Positions 24,933 through 32,700 of a DNA stretch of 46,386 bases are shown here, piece after piece. A program made the translations under genes and the position numbers. The notes under the pieces are model-generated. The model was not told the origin of the DNA. It searched no databases and saw only the letters and a program-made list of their open reading frames with translations. Source of the stretch: Anaerolineae bacterium (lineage in GTDB: Bacteria > Chloroflexota > Anaerolineae > UBA4142 > SHND01); NCBI GenBank assembly GCA_020851635.1, contig JADZCJ010000010.1:1-46386 (forward strand), in the 5' to 3' direction. Numbering within the stretch: the first letter of the stretch is position 1; every line of letters begins with the position of its first letter.

Positions 24933-25382
24933 TTAGCGACGCGGCTCCAAAAGCAACTTGCCTCTGCCCTCGGCAAAGGTGATCGAGAGTTGATTGTCGC
25001 GTTTTTCAAACATTCGCGCGCTTGCGAGGGCGGACATATATGCCGCTTCGAGCGTCATGATCTCGTCCGGCGCGCAAGCCATCACGGTCTGGCGAATCTC
25101 TTTGATCACAAGCATCTCACCCATTGCCGCATAACTCCCGCCGAACGAGTTACAGCCACCTGTGCCGCCTATTTCGCCATTCGGATGCCAGTCGAGCGTG
25201 GGCAAAGCCGCTTTATTCGGCGTTTGGGTGACACCATCCAATGTGAGACTCACCAGTTCCCACCGGGTTCCTGCGAGGTCAAAGGAACTTTCGGGTGTGA
25301 CAGTCGGCGGTGTGGGAATCGGGGCTGCACACGCCACGAGAACAACGCAGAGGAACATCAAAAACATGACGGTTCGTCTCAT
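24933..25382 (-). CDS. META-domain (HslJ-like) lipoprotein
   Basis: A 149-aa lipoprotein with a signal peptide ending in L-V-A-C and a short Pro/Thr linker. The single META domain shows LAGTRWELVSLTLDG, then GEIGGTGGCNSFGGSY and IKEIRQTVMACAPDEIMTLEAAYMSAL in pieces, the usual order. The two Cys at GGCN and MACA are those often conserved in this family. META proteins are linked to heat-shock resistance and motility in other bacteria; the molecular role is unclear. Confidence 0.92.
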   Translation of the reverse strand: MRRTVMFLMFLCVVLVACAAPIPTPPTVTPESSFDLAGTRWELVSLTLDGVTQTPNKAALPTLDWHPNGEIGGTGGCNSFGGSYAAMGEMLVIKEIRQTVMACAPDEIMTLEAAYMSALASARMFEKRDNQLSITFAEGRGKLLLEPRR

Positions 25383-25427
25383 ACCAGATTCTGCGCTATC
25401 TTGTCGAACAAATGCAGTTGCTGCTTT

Positions 25428-26996
25428 TTAACGGTGACTGACCGCGTTATCCCACACATACAGGGCTGCCGGAACCGCATGCCGGGATTGGCGAGAGCAG
25501 CGACAGGAACTGATGGTCTGTGGTTTCAAGCCACCCCCCAACTCGACTGCGACTGTCTCTGAAGAAATCAATATTCCTGAGGGGGTGCCCGAAATTCGCT
25601 CGCGTACTGCCCGAATTTGTGCGGCATCCTGCACCTGAACAACCTCAACCGGGCGTTGTGCCAGACGCAAATAGTAGAGGAGGACTTTGCCCGTCTTTAC
25701 CTTGGCCACATCGGAACTGATCCAGAGCGGCAGTTCAGGACGTTCTTGAGCATACCGGACCATGTCGAGCCAAACCTGTTCACCGACCGGCGCTTCCGCC
25801 GCCAAAGCATATCGTTCCTGCAAATTCCAGTGGGAGGTGAAAATCAGCCCCAAGAGAACGGCAAGGCAAGCAAGTCGCGTCCCCCATTTGACAACCCGAA
25901 ACCCTCCCGGTCTGATTTTTTGAGCGCCTGCCCAATCCCAGAGCGCAACCCCGGCCGCGGCATAAGCCGCAAAGAGAACGGGCAACATATATGCGACGTA
26001 ACGACCCTGAAAGTTGAGATAAATGTCATTGATCACCAAGAGTCCAAAAGCGCCCACCAAAATGGCGATAAGCGGAAAAAAATCACGACGAGTGAACCAG
26101 ACCAGGCAAGCGGCTGTAATGACAAAATACGCGATCGCGAGCGACACATCTTGGGCATGTTGATTGACCGGTGGCGGTTTCACCTCACCGCTGACGAGAA
26201 AAGCCATTTGAACGTCAAGTTCATAGGCGCGTGCAACGAGCTCGGGGGGTGAAAATGAGGGTTGAAAGGCGTAATCTCGTCTCGCCGCTTCCTGTATTGC
26301 GCTCGCTTGAGTGACCATGTTGTGAATCAGGACGGGGCTAAAGACCAGCAATGCCACTCCGGCTGCCACATAAGGATAGGGTGTGCGTAGCAGCTTGCGC
26401 GTGCGCGGCAACAAGAGGAAATCAACAATAAAAATTGGCGCTGCCGCGAGCGCCGTCGGGTGCGTTTGAGCGGCAATGCCAAAGAATAATCCTGCCGCGA
26501 TCAGCAGGGCGGGGCGCTCGCGGCGCGTGGCGACGAGGTAAAAATAGAATGCGAGAATGATAAAGAACGGCGTCGTGTGGTTCGAATGCGCGATGTGGCT
26601 GTTCCACATAATGTGCTGTGGGTTAAAAGCAAGCAGCAGCGCAGCAATAATCCCCACGCGACGGTCGCCGTGGACCAATTCTTTGGCAAAGAAAAATGTG
26701 GCGACGACCGTGAGCGCGCCAATCAGCATGACGGTTGCGCGCGGTTGTTCAATATGACGCCCGAAAATACTAATGATCAGGGCATTGAGATAGATCCAAA
26801 AAGGTCCGATGTAGCTGGTCTCGCCAACGAGCAGCACGCGCCATTTCTCTGAAAGGTCCAGGGCATAGTTAATGACGATGTATTCGTCCTTTAACCCCGG
26901 CACTGTCAATAGGTTCGGGAGTCTCAAGCCGAGGGCGACGACGAACAAGACAGCGGGCAAAAAAATGTCCCATACCCTCGAGGGTATTTGGGACAT
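25428..26996 (-). CDS. GT39/ArnT-like membrane glycosyltransferase
   Basis: A 522-aa polytopic membrane protein with about ten helices. The first extracytoplasmic loop contains PGLKDEYIV, with the Asp-Glu pair typical of GT39 (PMT/ArnT) catalytic sites. It is followed by the GPFWIYLNALI region and a His-containing loop, SHIAHSNHTTPF. Such enzymes transfer sugars from polyprenyl-phosphate carriers to proteins or lipids outside the membrane. The acceptor is unknown. I chose the ATG at 26996, which has a GGAGAG box nine bases upstream; an ATG at 27029 is also in frame. A terminator-like hairpin contains this start codon. Confidence 0.8.
   Translation of the reverse strand: MSQIPSRVWDIFLPAVLFVVALGLRLPNLLTVPGLKDEYIVINYALDLSEKWRVLLVGETSYIGPFWIYLNALIISIFGRHIEQPRATVMLIGALTVVATFFFAKELVHGDRRVGIIAALLLAFNPQHIMWNSHIAHSNHTTPFFIILAFYFYLVATRRERPALLIAAGLFFGIAAQTHPTALAAAPIFIVDFLLLPRTRKLLRTPYPYVAAGVALLVFSPVLIHNMVTQASAIQEAARRDYAFQPSFSPPELVARAYELDVQMAFLVSGEVKPPPVNQHAQDVSLAIAYFVITAACLVWFTRRDFFPLIAILVGAFGLLVINDIYLNFQGRYVAYMLPVLFAAYAAAGVALWDWAGAQKIRPGGFRVVKWGTRLACLAVLLGLIFTSHWNLQERYALAAEAPVGEQVWLDMVRYAQERPELPLWISSDVAKVKTGKVLLYYLRLAQRPVEVVQVQDAAQIRAVRERISGTPSGILISSETVAVELGGGLKPQTISSCRCSRQSRHAVPAALYVWDNAVSHR
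26959..26996 (-). promoter_or_regulatory. terminator-like hairpin that contains the GT39 start codon
   Basis: On the minus strand ATGTCCC (26996-26990) pairs with GGGACAT (26971-26965), and between them ATACCCTC pairs with GAGGGTAT, with a 2-base bulge. Seven T follow (26965-26959). This is the form of an intrinsic terminator, yet it spans codons 1-12. It could end the upstream S33 transcript, attenuate, or hide the start codon. Confidence 0.6.
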
Positions 26997-27154
26997 GGAA
27001 TCTCTCCAGACAGCGCGCGCTGTTGACATGGCATTTATTGTACACCAAGTTCAATTCACCGCGAAACCTGTCTGCCTGACCTCCGCCGCATCGAGCATAA
27101 AGCTCTCGACCGCCCGAAACGCGCCGCGAAGATTGGCGGGTATGGACCCGTCCA

Positions 27155-29227
27155 TCAACCGAGAAACGCCAAGAGCAAACCATTCGTTCCAAACCATATC
27201 ACCAGAACCAGCGCGGCGACGGCAAGGACCGAGTAATAGAAGCGGCGCGGGATGCCCCAGTTTTTCCGCAGCCACGCAAGAATGACCGCGGCGGCGAATC
27301 CAAAGACGAGCGCGCTGAAAATCAACGGCATCCAAAAGACAATTGACCATGCCCGCGGCGCGCCGACGACAAGCCCGATGGTATCGGTGTTTTGCAGGGC
27401 AACGACTATCACCAACACCGGGACGATGACAAAAAAGAACAAGGCGATGGCGGAAGCGCTCGCGACAAGCCACGGGGCGAGTTTGGCGGCAAGGTGCGGT
27501 TCCGAAGGGCGTTTTTGAGCATGTCGAATGACCCATGCGAGTGGCGCAACGACCCAGACCGACAGCAAGACGAGAATAATTATGATAGCCGGGACGAATT
27601 GTTCAATCTTGCCTTGCAGCATCGCAAACTGCAGTTTGCCGATGGCGGGTGAGAGCAGATGCGTAGAGGGGGTCAAAAATCGAACGCGCGATGCTTCGTC
27701 GCGAATGCATTGAGCGTCGGGCGCACGGTCCGGATCGCGCACAAACGCGTCAATGATGGCGTTCGGGCAGTTGCCGCTGGTCATGGCGCCGTGCCCATAC
27801 GCGGGAAATTCATATACATAGCTGGGCGAAATGGTCTCGGCTGCCGCTTCGCCAAAGCTCGGCGGGGTGATCGGGTCAAAATCTCCCGACAGAACGAGGG
27901 TCGGCACGTTCGCGCTGACCGGAGCATCCGCCGCGGGTCCCAACTGCGGCACATTCCATTTTTGGCACAGGTCAAGAAAAGAAGCGGTATCACGCTTTTG
28001 CGCGTCGGCGATATGCGGGTCCACACCCTCCAGCGCGAGCTCGTCCAGGGTAAAGTCAGCGTCCTCGGCGCACATGACGGAATAATACATGCCACTGGCA
28101 AAAGTGCGATCAAAAACAACCAGCGGATAGAACGCTTGAATCAGCGCATACCGTCCCTGGCGCGCGTCATAGATCATTTGCGGCAGTCCCGGCAGGATCT
28201 CGGTGTTGTACACAAACTGGAATAACAGGTTCATGAAATCGTCGCCATTCATGACGGCGTTATACGATTTGCCGGTTTCGCTGTCCGTCAGCGGGACACG
28301 CGCAGGGGTTTCGTTCAACGTCTCGACCAACGCATAAAAAACCTGCTCCAGATTGGGATAGGCGCGGTTGCAGTCTGAATCGGCAGCGCACGCGGCAAAC
28401 AGCCGCGCAAAAGCGCGCTCTTGCGATTGGGCAACCGCCGAGTTGGGATTATTTTGCGCGGGCACGACCGCATCGAGGACCATACTGCGAAAAGTGGATG
28501 GCGTTTCGCGCAAGCCATGCAAACCGAGCAGCGTGCCATACGAGACGCCATAGAAATCAAACGCCTCGTAACCCAGCGCGCGACGCAGGGATTCGATATC
28601 GAGAGCATTTTCGATGCTGTTGTAGGCGGCGAGGTTGACGCCTTGATTGACGAGCCGTTTGCGACACTCGAGCGCAGCCAACGTCAATTGGCGGAGTGAT
28701 TCTGCCGGGGTGATTTCCTGCTCGATCGTTTTTAGCGTTTGATCCAGTTCCTCGGGACACATGAGCGCGGGTTGGGAGTGCAGCGTCCCGCGCTGGTCAT
28801 ACAACACGATATCGCTCCGGGAGCGCAGATCGTCGAGCGCGGGATAGTAGCCCGCTTGAAAAAAGGATGCAAACGTATCGAGCGAGCTTCCGCCGGGACC
28901 GCCCTGCGCGACGACAAAGGCGTTGCCCGTGTCTGCGCCGCCGGTGCGCGGGAGAATGGCGACGGCGAGTTTGATTTGTTTGCCGTCAGGCGCAGCATGC
29001 AATTCGGGCACACTGACATAACCACATTCAAATTCATCGCTCGAAATTTCAAATGTCGAACACGGAACGGGTTCAAAATTCTTGTCGCGCTCCCGTTGAG
29101 GGGTTGACGCAAACGCCGTGGTTGAGAGAACAAACACAAGCGCAAAGGCAAAAAGCAGAGAGAACAATTTCAAGGGTGATATCCTGTTTGCCGGCGCCGG
29201 ATGGTTAGAACGCGGCATCGCATCCAT
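27155..29227 (-). CDS. secreted S33-type alpha/beta hydrolase with a C-terminal membrane domain
   Basis: A 690-aa protein with an N-terminal signal peptide (about residues 18-40). The hydrolase domain has the VAQGGPGGSS oxyanion region, YDQRGTLHS, the nucleophile G-V-S-Y-G-T (Ser229), and the TAP-like C-terminal part with Asp in GDFDPITPP and His in YGHGAM. This set is typical of tripeptidyl/prolyl-aminopeptidase-like (S33) enzymes. Unusually, about 180 further residues add four transmembrane helices, so the catalytic domain is probably tethered outside the cell. The peptide or ester substrate is unknown. The start could also be the ATG at 29218. Confidence 0.87.
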   Translation of the reverse strand: MDAMPRSNHPAPANRISPLKLFSLLFAFALVFVLSTTAFASTPQRERDKNFEPVPCSTFEISSDEFECGYVSVPELHAAPDGKQIKLAVAILPRTGGADTGNAFVVAQGGPGGSSLDTFASFFQAGYYPALDDLRSRSDIVLYDQRGTLHSQPALMCPEELDQTLKTIEQEITPAESLRQLTLAALECRKRLVNQGVNLAAYNSIENALDIESLRRALGYEAFDFYGVSYGTLLGLHGLRETPSTFRSMVLDAVVPAQNNPNSAVAQSQERAFARLFAACAADSDCNRAYPNLEQVFYALVETLNETPARVPLTDSETGKSYNAVMNGDDFMNLLFQFVYNTEILPGLPQMIYDARQGRYALIQAFYPLVVFDRTFASGMYYSVMCAEDADFTLDELALEGVDPHIADAQKRDTASFLDLCQKWNVPQLGPAADAPVSANVPTLVLSGDFDPITPPSFGEAAAETISPSYVYEFPAYGHGAMTSGNCPNAIIDAFVRDPDRAPDAQCIRDEASRVRFLTPSTHLLSPAIGKLQFAMLQGKIEQFVPAIIIILVLLSVWVVAPLAWVIRHAQKRPSEPHLAAKLAPWLVASASAIALFFFVIVPVLVIVVALQNTDTIGLVVGAPRAWSIVFWMPLIFSALVFGFAAAVILAWLRKNWGIPRRFYYSVLAVAALVLVIWFGTNGLLLAFLG

Positions 29228-29285
29228 ATACGTTTGGATGGGGATTACGGTTCCACGTCAATTGCAGACAAAAAAAAGTCAAGGC

Positions 29286-29421
29286 GGAACGCTGCGGCGA
29301 GCGTTCCCTACAAGCGAGCGTTCCCTACAAGTGGGTGCTCTGATGTAACGAACGAACGCCGTTTCGTTCCCTCCGCCCGCAACCCCGACGGCGATGGAAC
29401 GCTGCGGCGAGCGTCCCCTAC
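29286..29421. repeat. cluster of palindromic GAACGCTG repeats
   Basis: Two copies of a palindromic element with arms AACGCT/AGCGTT and the tail CCCTAC lie at 29286-29311 and 29396-29421. Seventeen bases (29297-29313) are duplicated in tandem at 29314-29330. A related palindrome, GAACG...CGTTC, lies between. A further copy occurs at 42340-42364. The second copy overlaps the stop codon of the VWA gene. Confidence 0.75.
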
Positions 29422-30470
29422 GAATTCAGGGCGCCCCACCAGATGGACAGTCCGACCGCGCCGAGCAGGAAAAAGGCGGCGGCGGCAGTGAACCAGGCGG
29501 TGAGTTCGAGTTTTTCGAGTTTGAGGACGAGGTTGACGCCGAGGTTGCTGTAGATTTTTTCAAGCTCTGCCGAATCCCGCGCGTAAAAGTATTCGCCGCC
29601 CGTATTTTCGGCAATCGCGCGCAGCGTTTCTTCGTCCAACTCCTGGCGGCGTCCACCTCCACCAAACCCACCCCCTCCAAAATTGCCGCCAAACCCGCCA
29701 CCACCGGGCATAAAGCCGCCCTCTCGTGAGCCGATGCCGACAGTATAGATCCTCACGCCGCGCTCTACCGCCAAGCGAGTTGCCTCTTCGGGGTCAATGC
29801 CGTTGCGGTTTTGCCCGTCGGTCAACAGCACAATGATATGAGGAATGATCGTACCGGGAGGGACCGGCGGCAGCAAGAGCTCACGCTCGGCATCAAGCGA
29901 CGAATCAGCGTTTGGGGCAGGACCCTGGAGCTCTGAGAGGGCAATCGCATCCATCGAAGTGAGAATGCCCTCTCCAATCGCCGTCCCGCGTCCCATATAG
30001 AGGCGATTGATCGCTGCGTTCAACTCGCGCGGCTCGCCGGTGGGCAGCTGCACGATGGCGGCGCTTCCGGCAAACGCGACGAGACCGATTTGGGCGCCGG
30101 GTCCGCGTTTCTCGATAAACGCGCGCGCGGCGGCGCGGGCGGCTTCAAAGCGATTGGGCTGCATATCCTCGGCGCGCATGCTGAGCGACGAATCGAGGGC
30201 GAGGATGATAGTGCCCTCCTGACGCGGGGTGCGCACCAACGCGACAGGGCGCGCGAGCGCAACGAGCATGATAGTCAGCGCGACAAAAAACAACGCGGGA
30301 GGAATGTAACGTCGCCAGCGCGCGCTCGATGTGACGACAGGTTTGACCAGCGAGAGACTCGCATAGCGCACCGCGTACTTGGTGCGACGCCTTTGGAGCC
30401 AGACAAACAGGGCGATCAAAAGCGGGACGAGCGCGAGCGACCACAGCAGCGGCGACCACAAGAATTGCAT
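29418..30470 (-). CDS. von Willebrand factor A membrane protein, BatA/BatB-like
   Basis: A 350-aa protein. Two N-terminal helices (about residues 7-25 and 50-70) match the BatA aerotolerance N-terminus. The VWA domain follows with the metal site D-S-S-L-S and later LLTDGQNRNG. A last helix lies near the C-terminus (about residues 325-347). An unusual glycine-rich loop (GGGGFGGNFGGGGFGGGG) is inserted late in the VWA domain. Relatives work with MoxR ATPases in envelope or metal-cofactor processes, but no MoxR gene is nearby. The ATG at 30470 has an AAGGGGG box 6 bases upstream. Confidence 0.88.
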   Translation of the reverse strand: MQFLWSPLLWSLALVPLLIALFVWLQRRRTKYAVRYASLSLVKPVVTSSARWRRYIPPALFFVALTIMLVALARPVALVRTPRQEGTIILALDSSLSMRAEDMQPNRFEAARAAARAFIEKRGPGAQIGLVAFAGSAAIVQLPTGEPRELNAAINRLYMGRGTAIGEGILTSMDAIALSELQGPAPNADSSLDAERELLLPPVPPGTIIPHIIVLLTDGQNRNGIDPEEATRLAVERGVRIYTVGIGSREGGFMPGGGGFGGNFGGGGFGGGGRRQELDEETLRAIAENTGGEYFYARDSAELEKIYSNLGVNLVLKLEKLELTAWFTAAAAFFLLGAVGLSIWWGALNS

Positions 30471-30660
30471 GGCAACCCCCTTGCACGATTCGCGCGGAGC
30501 AAACGCAAAACCGCAGGTCATTATACACGGAACGCGTGGATTCCTGACCTACGGTTTCGAATTGCCGGGATTTGCGAGTTTGGATGGATGTGATGGAGAA
30601 CAAACACCGTTTCGCGCCCTCGCGGACGCGGTGGCACGGCGGGCGCGCCCCATGAAACGC

Positions 30661-31158
30661 TCAGGCGACGGCGGCTTGAATGTCCGAAATGGCTGTTTTT
30701 TCTGCCTCGTTCACAATAGTGCCGCCGATGCCCATAAAGCCCCCCTCTTTGGCGGCATTTGCCACATTTTCCGCCACCTGGACAATCAGCTTTTTATAAT
30801 CGGCAATTTCGTCCGACGAACCCTTGCTCGAAATAATCGCCACAGCTCCCTTGACGTCCGCGAGCATCTTGGCTTTTGCCTCGCCCATATTCTGCGCGCC
30901 CGCCGTGCTTTCCTTGGTCTCTTGCTGCATTTTGTCCTGCTGCTGTTTCATGTTTGCTTCGGAAAAGAGCGTATGCAAAACGGAATCGGGGGCAGAGTTC
31001 TTGGCAACGTTCATGGCGGTTTCAACACCGGACATCATTTCCTTGACCAGACCGATCGGACCCGACAGGGACGAGCCCATGACATACATCGCGACCAACA
31101 TCGGCGCCGCCATCAATTTTTCGATCTCGTCCTGGGTGTAATCGCTGACCGCACTCAT
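30661..31158 (-). CDS. unknown alpha-helical protein, family member 1
   Basis: A 165-aa soluble protein predicted almost entirely helical, with a Gln/Lys-rich middle (SEANMKQQQDKMQQETKE). The C-terminal block DYKKLIVQVAENVANAAKEG followed by GFMGIGGTIVNEAEKTAI is shared with the gene at 36204-36695 (VAHATAEGSVMGLGGTSLDAKE), so the two are distant paralogs. I recognise no named family. A GGAGGA box precedes the ATG. The gene is just downstream of the twin-motif membrane protein, with a heptad array in between. Confidence 0.75.
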   Translation of the reverse strand: MSAVSDYTQDEIEKLMAAPMLVAMYVMGSSLSGPIGLVKEMMSGVETAMNVAKNSAPDSVLHTLFSEANMKQQQDKMQQETKESTAGAQNMGEAKAKMLADVKGAVAIISSKGSSDEIADYKKLIVQVAENVANAAKEGGFMGIGGTIVNEAEKTAISDIQAAVA

Positions 31159-31198
31159 CAGTGTTCCTCCAAATGGATAATACAGAATGGGGATTAAA

Positions 31199-31262
31199 GA
31201 TTGCTGATTTCTAATCCTAGATTGCCGTCCGCCGTTCGTCCCATGTCGTTCGCCCGCAGTCT
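31199..31262. repeat. 7-bp repeat array E
   Basis: Plus-strand units are GATTGCT, GATTTCT, AATCCTA, GATTGCC, GTCCGCC, GTTCGTC, CCATGTC, GTTCGCC and CGCAGTC. It opens with the same GATTGCT-GATTT edge as the arrays at 17830 and 24304, and it lies in the leader of the unknown helical protein. Confidence 0.65.
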
Positions 31263-31295
31263 ATTCACATCTTGTGATGCGCGATGCGCGCGCCG

Positions 31296-32405
31296 CTACT
31301 TGACCGGTTGGTGTTTGATAAACCCCGCGCGTTCCACACGTTCGGCAACCCACGCGCCCAGCAAGAAACTGGCAGTGCCGACAAGGACGCCAACAGGAAT
31401 CATCCTCAGCGTATTTTCGATGGGCCACCACGGATAGCGCGTGAGATACCACGCCCATAGATATTCCGTGGCATAGAATGTGAGCACAAAGACGGGTCCA
31501 AACCACAAGAGCCATTTATAGCCGCGCCCAAAGCGCTTGAACGCGAGGTCGAGCAGCAGCGCGCTGACAAGCGCCATGATGGGCAGCCCCGCGGCTTTGG
31601 GAAAACCATAAAGGTCGCGCACAAAAAATGCGACGCCCGCATTCAAAACAAAGCCCAGCGCGACGGCAAAGGTGGCGGCGCCCGCCCGATTGGTGATGCG
31701 CTGCGAAAGCACAAGCACCGCGGGTCCCAACAAGAGCGCAAGCAGGGGATAGACCGCCCCATCAAACCGCAGTTTGTCATAGATCACATAGCGGTCCATC
31801 GAGATGGCGGCAACCATAAAGGAGAGGTAGGTAAAAGTGAGCAGCAGACCCAGCGCGGGGACGCTAAAATGCTGCCAAACCCAAATCGGTTTGCCGTTCG
31901 CGCGCGTGGGAATGGGGACTTCACGCAAGACAAAGAGGACCGCGCCGCCCAAGGTGCCCAGCGCGCCAATCAAGCCGAGAAAGTGCGGCGGGCTCCACAA
32001 CACAACGTCCCCTTCGATGTGACCGATGTTGGTGTGCCACCAATCGTCAAAGGCAGCCGAAGCAAACATAAATGCCATGCCGGCGATTGAAATCCAGATT
32101 CCGAGCGGAGCTTGCAGAGGACCGATCCGAATATAATCGGCATCGCGCTTGTGACGCGACAAGACGATCAACAACCCGACCGCCATCGCCATCGCGAGCG
32201 AAATCCCACCATACATCAGATTGTGCGGCGGAATGAAAAAAGTATCGCGTCCCCACGAGGCATGCCAGGCGCCGTCCCATAAAAGCCCGATGAACGCGCA
32301 CAGACCCGCAATCACAAACGCCCAACTGGCGAGCGACAATCCCCAAACTTTTCTGAGGATAAAGCTCTCGCCCCAGTCCATTGCCGTAGCGACCATTGCC
32401 GTCAT
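31296..32405 (-). CDS. polytopic membrane protein with duplicated D-x2-W-H...P-P-H motif
   Basis: A 369-aa membrane protein with about nine helices. Two copies of one motif sit at the ends of neighbouring helices: D44-x2-W47-H48 with P59-P60-H61, and D120-x2-W123-H124 with P139-P140-H141. The repeated Asp, Trp and four His suggest an internal duplication and a metal- or heme-binding site in the membrane. I do not recognise the family. A GGAGG box lies 7 bases before the ATG. It is probably co-transcribed with the unknown helical protein downstream. Confidence 0.75.
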   Translation of the reverse strand: MTAMVATAMDWGESFILRKVWGLSLASWAFVIAGLCAFIGLLWDGAWHASWGRDTFFIPPHNLMYGGISLAMAMAVGLLIVLSRHKRDADYIRIGPLQAPLGIWISIAGMAFMFASAAFDDWWHTNIGHIEGDVVLWSPPHFLGLIGALGTLGGAVLFVLREVPIPTRANGKPIWVWQHFSVPALGLLLTFTYLSFMVAAISMDRYVIYDKLRFDGAVYPLLALLLGPAVLVLSQRITNRAGAATFAVALGFVLNAGVAFFVRDLYGFPKAAGLPIMALVSALLLDLAFKRFGRGYKWLLWFGPVFVLTFYATEYLWAWYLTRYPWWPIENTLRMIPVGVLVGTASFLLGAWVAERVERAGFIKHQPVK

Positions 32406-32608
32406 ACCAAACCTCCGTAGTAACAGTCCAAATCGCGGCTAATAGGTTGTAGGAGCGAAATCAAATGATGGGTAATTTTTGAGATGCTACGACGCGCGTT
32501 CATAGTTACAAACGAATTCTCTCCGACAACCTGCTAGAGTATAACTCAGTTTTTGGTTAAGTGTATATTTTGCATAAATTTATATTTATGCTTTCCGCGG
32601 CAACACAC

Positions 32609-32649
32609 AAAAAAAAAGTCGCACCCTTTTCCACAGAAAAAGGTGCGAG
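32609..32649 (-). terminator. intrinsic terminator after the PEP-utilising enzyme gene
   Basis: On the minus strand TCGCACC pairs with GGTGCGA, extended by an A/T-rich stem, and is followed by nine T. It lies about 50 bases past the stop of the 32701-35478 gene. Confidence 0.9.
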
Positions 32650-32700
32650 CACATCATCAACCAGATTGCCTTGCGTCCTTTTCGACAAATCTTTGATGTC

